A DNA stretch of 7,300 bases from the NCBI GenBank assembly GCA_023511325.1, contig JAIMBU010000114.1:1-7300 (forward strand), in the 5' to 3' direction. A program made the position numbers and the translations under genes. This stretch comes from Gorillibacterium sp. (GTDB taxonomy: Bacteria > Bacillota > Bacilli > Paenibacillales > NBRC-103111). Positions 1 to 6,506 of this stretch are shown in pieces (position 1 is the stretch's first letter; each line of letters starts with the position of its first letter). The notes below the pieces were generated by a model. That model did no database searches. It was not told the origin of the DNA and worked only from the letters and a program-made list of their open reading frames with translations.

Positions 1-4
1 GCGG

Positions 5-13
5 TCACCTCCT
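5..13 (-). promoter_or_regulatory. Ribosome binding site of a divergent gene beyond the left edge
   Basis: Read on the minus strand, this is AGGAGGTGA, a near-perfect match to the anti-Shine-Dalgarno sequence. Only four bases remain before the window edge, so the start codon should lie immediately outside. It shows that a gene runs leftwards from here, divergent from the histidine kinase. Its product cannot be read from this window. The cre next to it suggests a gene under carbon catabolite control. Confidence 0.75.
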
Positions 14-24
14 AAATTCTTAGT

Positions 25-39
25 ATGGAAGCGCTTTCT
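25..39. promoter_or_regulatory. Catabolite-responsive element (cre), CcpA-type operator
   Basis: The 15-mer ATGGAAGCGCTTTCT matches the Bacillus cre consensus WTGNAANCGNWNNCW at every defined position, with the palindromic core AAGCGCTT at 29-36. It lies 11 nt upstream of the minus-strand ribosome binding site. That places it in the leader or at the transcription start of the divergent gene, the usual site for repression by CcpA with HPr-Ser-P. It is about 160 nt upstream of the kinase promoter, so an effect on the kinase is less likely. A dedicated LacI-family repressor could also bind such a site. Confidence 0.75.
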
Positions 40-61
40 ACTTCTACTATACACAGGAAAA

Positions 62-82
62 TATTGTTATAAAATAACAATA
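62..82. repeat. 21-bp perfect inverted repeat, operator-like
   Basis: Two 9-nt arms, TATTGTTAT (62-70) and ATAACAATA (74-82), are perfect reverse complements around a 3-nt AAA centre. Size and symmetry suit a dimeric repressor. No T-run fits a terminator and the stem is almost all A and T, so a DNA-binding site is more likely than an RNA hairpin. It lies in the divergent region, 22 nt beyond the cre on the side away from the divergent gene. The minus-strand hexamer TATAGT (51 to 46) could be a -10 element, in which case the repeat would overlap the -35 region. No good -35 match supports this. Confidence 0.5.
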
Positions 83-197
83 ATTAGTGCAAAAATCAGA
101 TGTAAATTATAGCTTTGCTGAAATATCATTGGTTGTGTTAGAGCGCACATCCTAATATGGAGAAACAACAAAGGCAGCCGTGGAACTGCATTGCAGC

Positions 198-227
198 TTG
201 ACATTATTCGTGCGATAGACCGATAAT
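198..227 (+). promoter_or_regulatory. Sigma-A promoter of the kinase/regulator operon
   Basis: A perfect -35 hexamer TTGACA (198-203) is followed after 18 nt by GATAAT (222-227), which matches the -10 consensus at five of six positions. Transcription would start near 234, giving a leader of about 36 nt before the kinase start codon. A small 5-1-5 palindrome, CTGCATTGCAG (186-196), ends two bases before the -35 element and might bind a regulator. Nothing else supports that. Confidence 0.75.
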
Positions 228-269
228 GAGCCTGCCTATTAATTACTTGTAGAGGGAAGGTGAGTCTGG

Positions 270-2063
270 ATGGCCTACTTGAGAAAACTATCCATCCGCT
301 CGCAATTGTTCATTCTTGCAGGTGCAGCGATATTTGTCATTCTGGCAATCATCCTTCATACCTATTCCATGATGTCTGGCATGATCACGCGAAGCCACGA
401 GGAATATGTGAAACAGACCGTAACGGAAATGAAGAAGAATGTAACCTCTAATATGGATGTCATTTCTAGATTGATGCAGAATATATCCTACAGCGTGGAT
501 GTTCAAAGCTACTTGGTGGAAAAGGACGAGCTTCCCAGGTATGAATTATTTAAGAAAAATAGTCGTTTCCTTACCAGCCAAAGAGAGGCAAAAGACGGCA
601 TTCTCGATATTGTCATTTCCGGCAATAACGATGTTGGGATTGACATCAACGGTGGTAACCGATACTTATCTCCAATGAAGAAGCTGGTCCCAGATAAGTC
701 TAACGCCTATTACGTCGGCATGCAGCAGTTTGGAACGTTATACGGTTCGGGAACCGTCCTGATTTTAGCTTCCTCTATCGGCTACGTGCAGCCGGGTGAA
801 CTGTTCAACACGAATATTGGAACGATTTTCTTTATTATTGACCCCAAGGCTCTTGTGGGGGACACCGAATACGATCTGAAGAAAACCAATACGCAGATCT
901 ATTTGTTGGACCGCGATTACAAGGTGATTACCAGCAACTCTTCCACGAAGATGGGGAGCATCCTGCCTTATCTTCCGCTAGACAGTCCGATTTCCAACAA
1001 TCAAATGGTGAAATGGCAGGATAAGCTTTACGTCATGCAGTCAGAGAGTCTAGCGGACATCGATGGGAGTATTCTCAGTGTAGCGCCTAAGGACGAACTG
1101 CTTGCCAATCTGCTGGATATCCGCAGGCAGGAGCTTTTTATACTAGCGATCGGACTGTTGGTCTTGGGTATCCCGTTTATGTTTATCATCAATAATATTC
1201 TGCGCCCGCTAAAGAAGATGATCTTCTTTATGACCTCCGTCAAGCAGGGGGAGAATTTAGAATACAGGAAACGGATTTCACTCAAGGGCTACATGGAAAT
1301 CAGCATTATGGCCTTCGAATTCAACAGCATGCTCGATGAGATCGAGCAACTCACACGACGGCTGATTGAGACAAATACGCGACTGTATGGCACCGAACTC
1401 GAAAAGAAGAAGTCTGAGTTGGCCTTTTTGAGAAGCCAAATTAATCCGCATTTCTTGTATAATACGCTGGAGGCAATTACAGGTATGGCAGCTGTAGAAG
1501 GCCAAAGCAAGATCAAAACGATGACAAGGTCCTTATCCAGCATTTTCCGCTACAGCATCAAAGGGGGAGATGTCGTACCACTGCGTGAGGAAATCAAAAT
1601 GGTCGAATCGTTTATCCAGATCCAGCAAATTCGCTTTGTTGACCGCTTCTCTGTCCAATACAATTTTACAGAGGACGCTTTGGATTTCATCATTCCCAAG
1701 ATGATTTTGCAGCCGCTAGTGGAGAATGCGATCTATCATGGGCTAGAGCCAAATCTTAGCAGCGGCCTGCTGCGGCTCCAAGGTTCCGTTAATGAGCAGG
1801 GCCAACTGAACCTACTTCTTGAGGACAATGGGGTAGGTATCGCTCCGAACCGATTGGAGCAAATTCGTGGGATGCTGGCCGAGCCACTCTCTGGATTCAT
1901 GCAGGGGGGCGGAGAGCAGAGCAGCATAGGTCTGGTTAATGTCAACAACCGAATTCAGATCATGTTTGGGAATGACTGCGGTATGCAGATTGAGAGCATC
2001 CTTGGCAAGGGCACACAAGTCCGGCTTATTATTGGGATGAGGAGGAGTGAACCAGATGCATAA
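270..2063 (+). CDS. YesM-type sensor histidine kinase (two-component system)
   Basis: Membrane sensor kinase of 597 residues, a usual length for the YesM/LytS-like class. A first membrane segment spans about residues 12-34. An extracellular region of about 250 residues follows, probably a Cache-type sensor, and a second membrane segment spans about 288-312. Then come a HAMP-like stretch (about 310-362) and a charged helical, coiled-coil-like region (360-385). The His_kinase domain carries QINPHFLYN with the likely phospho-acceptor His394. The ATPase domain shows the N box NAIYHG (486-491), DNGVGI (519-524) and IGLVNVNNRI (553-562). All key residues are present, so it should be active. ATG at 270 is supported by GGAAGGTGAG (255-264) five bases upstream. 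It overlaps the response regulator by 8 nt and should phosphorylate it. The ligand is unknown; by analogy with neighbouring sugar permeases it may be an oligosaccharide or a loaded binding protein. A YesM ortholog name is not proven. Confidence 0.95.
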   Translation: MAYLRKLSIRSQLFILAGAAIFVILAIILHTYSMMSGMITRSHEEYVKQTVTEMKKNVTSNMDVISRLMQNISYSVDVQSYLVEKDELPRYELFKKNSRFLTSQREAKDGILDIVISGNNDVGIDINGGNRYLSPMKKLVPDKSNAYYVGMQQFGTLYGSGTVLILASSIGYVQPGELFNTNIGTIFFIIDPKALVGDTEYDLKKTNTQIYLLDRDYKVITSNSSTKMGSILPYLPLDSPISNNQMVKWQDKLYVMQSESLADIDGSILSVAPKDELLANLLDIRRQELFILAIGLLVLGIPFMFIINNILRPLKKMIFFMTSVKQGENLEYRKRISLKGYMEISIMAFEFNSMLDEIEQLTRRLIETNTRLYGTELEKKKSELAFLRSQINPHFLYNTLEAITGMAAVEGQSKIKTMTRSLSSIFRYSIKGGDVVPLREEIKMVESFIQIQQIRFVDRFSVQYNFTEDALDFIIPKMILQPLVENAIYHGLEPNLSSGLLRLQGSVNEQGQLNLLLEDNGVGIAPNRLEQIRGMLAEPLSGFMQGGGEQSSIGLVNVNNRIQIMFGNDCGMQIESILGKGTQVRLIIGMRRSEPDA

Positions 2064-3468
2064 GGTATTGCTTGTGGATGATGAAGGCTGGGTTGTCGAA
2101 AGCCTAAAGGATTTAGTGGATTGGGCGTATTACGGCTTCGAGGTGGTCGGACAAGCGGCTAGTGGGGGCCAAGCGTTGGAAGCGATTGGGCAATTAAGGC
2201 CTGATGTCGTATTTACAGATATCCGCATGCCAGAGATGAACGGCCTAGAATTAATTCAGCGAGGTGCAGATCTCCCTTTTCCCGTTTATTTTGTCGTTGT
2301 AAGCGGATATGCGGAATTCGCCTATGCTCAAAAGGCGTTGAAGTACGGAGCAGTCGGCTATTGTCTGAAACCGTTCGACGAAATGGAAATAGCGACCGTA
2401 CTAGTCAAAGTTAAAGCCTTACTGGAAAAGGCAAAGCCTTCAACCGATACTCCCCTGATGCGATATTTAGAAGACCCAAGTCTTAAGAACCGTTCCATGC
2501 TGCAGGATGAAATCATTAGGTGTGGAGTTCAGGATTGGAAGCGAGAGGGACTCGTTTGCGTGGTGACTCTGGGTCCGGGAGAACTACCGGTTGGAACAGG
2601 GTACCTACTCAAGCTCAAGACCGGACCGGCCAAAACTGCCTATTTGTTGACTGCGCAACAATCAGCGGTGCTAGGCTTCAAGGGGAAGGAGAACCTCCCA
2701 CCAGGACTCGGCATTGGCGTAAGTGGACTGCTTACCGATTTGAGTGAACTCAGGAATGCAATAGCGAGTGCTGATGTATTGGCCCATCAGTATTTTGTCA
2801 CGCTTGAAGCAGGACTTTACTATCCGCAACAATTTGAATACTCGCAATTGAATGCAGCGCTGGCGAGTGTACATGAAGCGATACGAGCCAAGGATGTTAA
2901 GTCGGTGTATCAGGCATTCGATGGCATCGAGCACATGTTCAAGGAGAAAGCGCTATCCATTCGGCATGCTTTCCAGGTCTACAACATGACGATATCCTTC
3001 CTGTTCAAGCTGGGGCAGACGGAGAGCTCATTGTACAGCTACGAACAATTGGCCCAGTCATTCCCGCATGTATTTGAAATGTTGGTAGAGCTAAAGGTGC
3101 TGGTCGCCCGTTATTTGGTCCAATCCGACTTTCCCGTGGTAGAGACGCGGAATCAGACCTTCAATTCCATTGTACAGTTCGTTACTAGCAACTTTCAGCA
3201 GGATCTTTCACTGCAGAGCTTATCGGACCAGTTCTACATGAATCCAAGCTATATCAGTCAATTATTTACCAAAGAGGTCGGGGAGACATTCACGGCCTAT
3301 ATCACCAAGCTTCGTATAGCCTATGCCTGTGAGCTTCTGGAATCCGAAGAATACACGATTCAAGAGATTACAGAGAAGGTAGGCTATCACGACTATTTTT
3401 ATTTCATTCGGCTGTTCAAGAAAAGCAAGGGTCAGACACCTACGCAATATCGAGATGAACATGTATAA
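2056..3468 (+). CDS. YesN-type response regulator, receiver plus AraC-type DNA-binding domain
   Basis: Cytoplasmic transcription regulator of 470 residues. The receiver domain (about 1-122) has the acidic pair Asp8-Asp9, the phosphorylation site Asp55 in FTDIRMPEMNG, the switch residue Ser83 in VVSGYAEF and the conserved Lys105 in LKPF. A poorly conserved middle region (about 125-365) follows, as usual in this family. The C-terminal AraC/XylS domain has two helix-turn-helix units, about 384-415 (LSLQSLSDQFYMNPSYIS) and 433-466 (ending GQTPTQYR). I chose ATG 2056 because AGGAGG at 2040-2045 is 10 nt away. The in-frame GTG at 2047 is only one base from that site. The start lies inside the kinase gene, so the two are probably translationally coupled. 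The expected partner is the kinase upstream. Targets are probably the sugar-uptake genes at 5598 onwards and possibly the divergent gene, by analogy only. Confidence 0.95.
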   Translation: MHKVLLVDDEGWVVESLKDLVDWAYYGFEVVGQAASGGQALEAIGQLRPDVVFTDIRMPEMNGLELIQRGADLPFPVYFVVVSGYAEFAYAQKALKYGAVGYCLKPFDEMEIATVLVKVKALLEKAKPSTDTPLMRYLEDPSLKNRSMLQDEIIRCGVQDWKREGLVCVVTLGPGELPVGTGYLLKLKTGPAKTAYLLTAQQSAVLGFKGKENLPPGLGIGVSGLLTDLSELRNAIASADVLAHQYFVTLEAGLYYPQQFEYSQLNAALASVHEAIRAKDVKSVYQAFDGIEHMFKEKALSIRHAFQVYNMTISFLFKLGQTESSLYSYEQLAQSFPHVFEMLVELKVLVARYLVQSDFPVVETRNQTFNSIVQFVTSNFQQDLSLQSLSDQFYMNPSYISQLFTKEVGETFTAYITKLRIAYACELLESEEYTIQEITEKVGYHDYFYFIRLFKKSKGQTPTQYRDEHV

Positions 3469-3557
3469 CCTGTCTATATCATGGATAATCCCTATCGTAA
3501 CAGGGTGAGGCATTGGAATCGGAACGAGGGGAAAGATTCGAAATATCACAAACAGGG

Positions 3558-3599
3558 TAAAAAGAGCAATAACGCGTGCACGCGTTATTGCTCTTTTTA
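3558..3599. terminator. Perfect 42-nt palindrome, intrinsic terminator, probably bidirectional
   Basis: The two halves are exact reverse complements about the point between 3578 and 3579. In RNA this gives a stem of up to 19 bp around a TGCA loop. The inner stem contains GAGCAATAACGCG. The 3' side ends in TTTTTAT and the 5' side begins with TAAAAA, so a T-run follows the hairpin on both strands. It begins 89 nt after the regulator stop codon and should end the kinase/regulator transcript. The next gene runs the same way, so the minus-strand activity has no obvious target here. Confidence 0.85.
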
Positions 3600-3611
3600 T
3601 CTACATTTACC

Positions 3612-3617
3612 AGGGGG
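3612..3617 (+). promoter_or_regulatory. Ribosome binding site that decides the TTG start of the SLH protein
   Basis: AGGGGG lies 9 nt upstream of TTG 3627, normal Firmicute spacing. The only ATG nearby (3620) is in another frame and stops after three codons. The earlier in-frame GTG (3576) lies within the terminator palindrome with no ribosome binding site and would put 17 extra residues in front of the signal peptide. The site starts 13 nt after the palindrome ends. Confidence 0.7.
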
Positions 3618-3626
3618 AATGTTTGG

Positions 3627-5216
3627 TTGAATATAAAAAGCGGAAAGAAAGTATGTGTATGGGCATTAGCTTTATGTATGACTTTCTCAACAATGGGAGT
3701 AACCTCCGCAGAGAGCGCGAATGACTATAAAGACCATTGGGCAGAAGGTACCATTAGTAGTTGGATGAACCAGGGATTGGTCACTGGGTATGAAGACGGC
3801 ATGGTTCGACCGGATGTAAAGGTGAGTCGCCAGGAATTTACTGCATTGGTAAACCGATCATTTGGTTTTGTGGAACCCGGAATCATTTCATTTGCAGATG
3901 TTGTAGAGAAAGACTGGTCATATGCGGATATTTCTAAAGCGCAGAAAGCCGGATATGTTCTTGGATATGCGGATGGGACATTCAAACCGAAGCAAGAAAT
4001 GAGTCGTCAAGAAGTGGCCGTGATTGTTGCCAAGCTGTTAGGATTGGAGTCTTCAGCTTCAGCTGTCGTATACGCAGATGGGAAAAGTATTCCTGAATGG
4101 AGTAATGGAGCCATTGGTGCGGTCATCGACCATGCAATGATGGTGGGTTATCCCGACAGAACGTTCCGCCCTCTGCAATCAGTTACACGCGCAGAAGCGA
4201 TTACCATCCTCGACAAAGCATTAAAGGTCAAAGCTGAGCAAGGTAATGGGCCATCAGCACCAACACCAACAGCAGGACTACCATCCCAGCCAACGTTAGC
4301 AACTGCAACCGTAGCAGCTGGAGAAAATGTAGGGATAAGCGCTCCTCTAGGAGGTACTACAGCATGGTTAGCGCCAGCAGGTACAAGCGTATTTGCTCCA
4401 GCAGCTAATATGACGAGGCTTGTCGGAAATGGTGATGCCAATATAATTTTGGCACCGACAGCAGCAGGTGCATACAAATTATTCTTAGTAAACGCAGCAG
4501 GTGTATCCTTAGCTTCTGTGGGTACGATAACCGTTGGATTAGTAAGCGTTGGGCCTGCTCCAGTAAGCCTTGGTATGGCTGGGAATTATGCTATCTTAGC
4601 AAAAACAGGAATCTCTTCCGTACCCAGTTCTGTTGTTACGGGAAATATTGGAGTTAGCCCCATTGATTCGACGGCTATCACTGGTTTTTCTCTGACCGTG
4701 GATGCGACGAATGAATTTTCAATTTCCAGTCAACTTACGGGGAAGGCATACGCTTCAGATTATGCCTCTCCAACCTCGAGCAATCTAACTACAGCGATAA
4801 GCGACATGGAAACCGCGTACACCGATGCTGCAGGAAGAACTGCTGATTATACAGAATTGTATGCTGGAGATATTAGTGGTCAAACTCTTACAGCAGGTAC
4901 TTATAAATGGGGCACCAATGTCTTAATCAATTCGAATGTTATTCTCCATGGTGGAGCAAATGATGTTTGGGTATTCCAGGTGGCTAAAGGAGTGATCCAA
5001 GCCAGTGGCACCCGGATTATCCTAACCGGCGGAGCACAAGCCAAGAACATTATCTGGCAGGCAGCGGAAACCGTTTCGATTGGAACAGATGCTCATTTCG
5101 AGGGAACCATACTAGGCAAGACAAATATTACTTTGGGAACGAACGCAACGATAAAAGGGCGACTATTGGCACAAACATCAGTCACATTGGATAAGAGTAT
5201 CGTTGTAGCTCCTTAG
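3627..5216 (+). CDS. Secreted protein with three SLH domains and a C-terminal ice-binding-like (DUF3494) domain
   Basis: The product is 529 residues from TTG 3627. A signal peptide covers about residues 1-28: KSGKK, a hydrophobic core, then VTSA before ESAND. No lipobox is present, so signal peptidase I is expected. Three SLH domains follow: about 32-80 (GYEDGMVRP, SRQE), 88-138 (GYADGTFKP, SRQE) and 148-198 (GYPDRTFRP, TRAE). They should hold the protein to pyruvylated secondary cell-wall polymer. A Pro/Ala/Thr-rich linker and a beta-rich, perhaps Ig-like, stretch cover about 203-312. Residues 313-529 match the ice-binding-like family in order: LGMAGNYAILAKTGIS, TGNIGVSP, ITGFSL, then GTNATIKGR and QTSVTLD near the end. 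Some members bind ice; many occur in mesophiles, where an adhesive or other role is possible. Ice binding here is unproven. The gene is flanked by terminator-like hairpins, and no clear promoter was found. The domain assignment is firm, the exact start less so. Confidence 0.92.
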   Translation: MNIKSGKKVCVWALALCMTFSTMGVTSAESANDYKDHWAEGTISSWMNQGLVTGYEDGMVRPDVKVSRQEFTALVNRSFGFVEPGIISFADVVEKDWSYADISKAQKAGYVLGYADGTFKPKQEMSRQEVAVIVAKLLGLESSASAVVYADGKSIPEWSNGAIGAVIDHAMMVGYPDRTFRPLQSVTRAEAITILDKALKVKAEQGNGPSAPTPTAGLPSQPTLATATVAAGENVGISAPLGGTTAWLAPAGTSVFAPAANMTRLVGNGDANIILAPTAAGAYKLFLVNAAGVSLASVGTITVGLVSVGPAPVSLGMAGNYAILAKTGISSVPSSVVTGNIGVSPIDSTAITGFSLTVDATNEFSISSQLTGKAYASDYASPTSSNLTTAISDMETAYTDAAGRTADYTELYAGDISGQTLTAGTYKWGTNVLINSNVILHGGANDVWVFQVAKGVIQASGTRIILTGGAQAKNIIWQAAETVSIGTDAHFEGTILGKTNITLGTNATIKGRLLAQTSVTLDKSIVVAP

Positions 5217-5306
5217 AGAAGTAATGGGAGTGGATAGCAGTCCCTTCTAGGTTAAATTGAACGGCAAACCTAGTTGAAGACACAGAATAAAAGACTTTAT
5301 GCTTCT

Positions 5307-5344
5307 AGAAGATGGCTCCTGTCTCTTAGGGGTCATCTTCTTTT
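5307..5344 (+). terminator. Intrinsic terminator after the SLH/ice-binding-like gene
   Basis: AGAAGATG (5307-5314) pairs perfectly with CATCTTCT (5334-5341). The stem extends inward by about six more pairs (GCTCCT against AGGGGT) if two G-U pairs are allowed, and a short TTTT run (5341-5344) follows. It begins 90 nt after the stop codon. The T-run is short, so termination may be incomplete. Confidence 0.7.
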
Positions 5345-5415
5345 CATGTCCGCTGGCAATGAAATGAGTCATATAACTCAATTTAATAGTGAATGAACAT
5401 TTGCAATTAAATAGG

Positions 5416-5452
5416 TATGGATTATTTTTATTGTCGATATGGACTATTTTTA
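5416..5452. repeat. Two near-identical 15-bp direct repeats 22 nt apart, possible activator site
   Basis: TATGGATTATTTTTA (5416-5430) and TATGGACTATTTTTA (5438-5452) differ at one base and are offset by 22 nt, about two helical turns. Both copies would therefore face the same side of the DNA. AraC-type regulators commonly bind direct repeats arranged in this way. The position upstream of the permease genes makes it a candidate binding site for the response regulator in this window. AT-richness raises the chance of coincidence. Confidence 0.45.
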
Positions 5453-5479
5453 GAAAGTCTTCTTGCGAGGCTTTCTTTT
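5452..5479 (+). terminator. Terminator-like hairpin in front of the permease operon
   Basis: AGAAAGTCTT (5452-5461) pairs with GAGGCTTTCT (5467-5476), 10 pairs including two G-U, around a 5-nt loop. The T-run TTTT (5476-5479) and more T-rich sequence follow. It could stop read-through from upstream, or act as an attenuator if a promoter lies before it. It shares one base with the second direct repeat. Confidence 0.5.
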
Positions 5480-5480
5480 C

Positions 5481-5507
5481 TTGTTAGCGGTTTCATTTCA
5501 ATACAAT
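5481..5507 (+). promoter_or_regulatory. Weak promoter candidate for the permease operon
   Basis: TTGTTA (5481-5486) matches the -35 consensus at four of six positions. TACAAT (5502-5507) matches the -10 consensus at five. The spacer is only 15 nt, shorter than the preferred 17, which would suit a promoter that needs an activator. Transcription would start near 5514, just past the terminator-like hairpin, leaving the direct repeats about 60-100 nt upstream. This is the best candidate I found, but it is not strong. Confidence 0.35.
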
Positions 5508-5597
5508 TCCATAAATCGCGTGCATACTACAACAAGACCCGCAAGCGGATAATAAGATTATAAGAAAAACAAATTTTTGCTGGTGAGGGGGTTCACG

Positions 5598-6506
5598 ATG
5601 GGGAAATCTTTGGGGAAGGAAATTTACAAAAGCAGATATTTATACATCCTGCTCCTTCCGACTGTCCTATTTTACGTGTTGTTTCAATACGTGCCGATGT
5701 ATGGTATTGTGCTAGCGTTTAAAGAGTTCCATATAAAAGCAGGAATCATGCAAAGTCCGTGGATCGGACTGGATAATTTTGAAGCACTCGTCAAGCAAAG
5801 CGAGTTTTGGCGGGCGTTTTGGAACACGATTATTATCAGCGTGGGTCGGATGCTGCTTGAGTTTCCTACCGCGATCATTTTAGCTCTACTGCTGAATGAA
5901 GTGGCGAAGGAAAAGATGAAGAAGTTCTATCAGACGGTTTATACTTTTCCACACTTTATATCATGGGTTATTGTAAGCGGCATCATGTTTAATTTCTTGA
6001 GTACGGATGGTGTATTCAATCAACTGCTTGCCTTTGCAGGAGTGGATAAACAGCAATTTCTAACCGACCCTGGGTTGTTTCGACCCATCCTGTTCCTATC
6101 TAGTATGTGGAAAGAGATTGGCTGGAGCGCGATTATTTATCTGGCAGCAATCGCGGGCATCAATCCCGAGCTCTATGAAGCTGCTTACGTAGATGGAGCC
6201 AACCGTTTTCAACAACTTAAAGCCATTACCTGGCCCTCGATCCGGGGGACAGCAGCCATCCTGCTCATTCTGGCGGTGGGCAACGCGATGAACGGGGGAT
6301 TTGAACAAATCTTTAACCTTTATAATCCAGGTGTGTACAGTACGGGTGATATTCTGGATACTTACGTTTATCGGTCTGCTTTCAAAGACGGCTCCAGCTT
6401 CGGAGTAACAACCGCAATTGGTTTGTTCAAGGCTGTTCTTAATTTCGTGCTTCTGTACTCCACGAACTCTGTGGTGAAGAAGCTGGGTGGGGAGGGTTTG
6501 GTGTAA
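5598..6506 (+). CDS. ABC sugar transporter permease, LplB type (first subunit)
   Basis: Integral membrane permease of 302 residues of the binding-protein-dependent (MalF-like) class, closest in character to LplB of Firmicutes. Six membrane segments can be read: about 14-41, 74-100, 108-131, 158-185, 208-230 and 265-288. The cytoplasmic EAA loop that docks the ATPase reads EAAYVDG at 194-200, followed by WPSIRG. I chose ATG 5598 over the in-frame TTG at 5577 because GAGGGGG (5585-5591) sits six bases before the ATG. It overlaps the second permease gene by one base, so the two are one operon and should form a heterodimer. The substrate is probably an oligosaccharide, inferred from the family and the YesM/YesN-type neighbour; the exact sugar cannot be read here. 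No ATPase gene is present in the window. Confidence 0.93.
   Translation: MGKSLGKEIYKSRYLYILLLPTVLFYVLFQYVPMYGIVLAFKEFHIKAGIMQSPWIGLDNFEALVKQSEFWRAFWNTIIISVGRMLLEFPTAIILALLLNEVAKEKMKKFYQTVYTFPHFISWVIVSGIMFNFLSTDGVFNQLLAFAGVDKQQFLTDPGLFRPILFLSSMWKEIGWSAIIYLAAIAGINPELYEAAYVDGANRFQQLKAITWPSIRGTAAILLILAVGNAMNGGFEQIFNLYNPGVYSTGDILDTYVYRSAFKDGSSFGVTTAIGLFKAVLNFVLLYSTNSVVKKLGGEGLV

Larger units (their letters stand above)
5217..5597. other. 381-nt intergenic region between the SLH protein and the permease operon
   Basis: I see no convincing gene here on either strand. In order it holds a small inverted repeat CTAGGTT/AACCTAG (5247-5253 and 5267-5273), a terminator (5307-5344), a 5-6-5 inverted repeat TGAGT/ACTCA (5365-5380), a direct repeat with 22-nt period (5416-5452), a second terminator-like hairpin (5452-5479), a weak promoter candidate (5481-5507) and the ribosome binding site of the permease gene. 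The part from about 5380 to 5460 is very AT-rich. This is the likely control region of the transporter operon. Confidence 0.7.

Noticed and set aside
129..158. Second promoter candidate TTGGTT-18-TAATAT upstream of the kinase
   Set aside because: The -35 match is weak, and the downstream TTGACA-18-GATAAT pair is far better and closer to the gene.
260..451. Plus-strand open frame of 63 codons overlapping the kinase start
   Set aside because: It is in another frame of the kinase. The kinase start has the ribosome binding site and an unbroken family match.
2047..2055. GTG 2047 as start of the response regulator
   Set aside because: AGGAGG at 2040-2045 is one base away, too close. ATG 2056 has usable spacing and begins right at the receiver domain.
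3499..3558. Direct repeat AACAGGGT at 3499-3506 and 3551-3558
   Set aside because: Only 8 bp, 52 nt apart, with no matching flanks. This is within chance for the region.
3576..3626. GTG 3576 as start of the SLH protein
   Set aside because: The codon is in the middle of the terminator palindrome, has no ribosome binding site, and would put 17 residues ahead of a normal signal peptide.
4148..4477. Minus-strand open frame of 109 codons opposite the SLH protein
   Set aside because: The Ala/Val/Gly-rich translation is the mirror of the Ala/Thr-rich coding strand. The plus-strand gene has clear domains here, so I treat it as a shadow.
5577..5597. TTG 5577 as start of the first permease
   Set aside because: The extra codons include the ribosome binding site itself (GAGGGGG), which fits ATG 5598.
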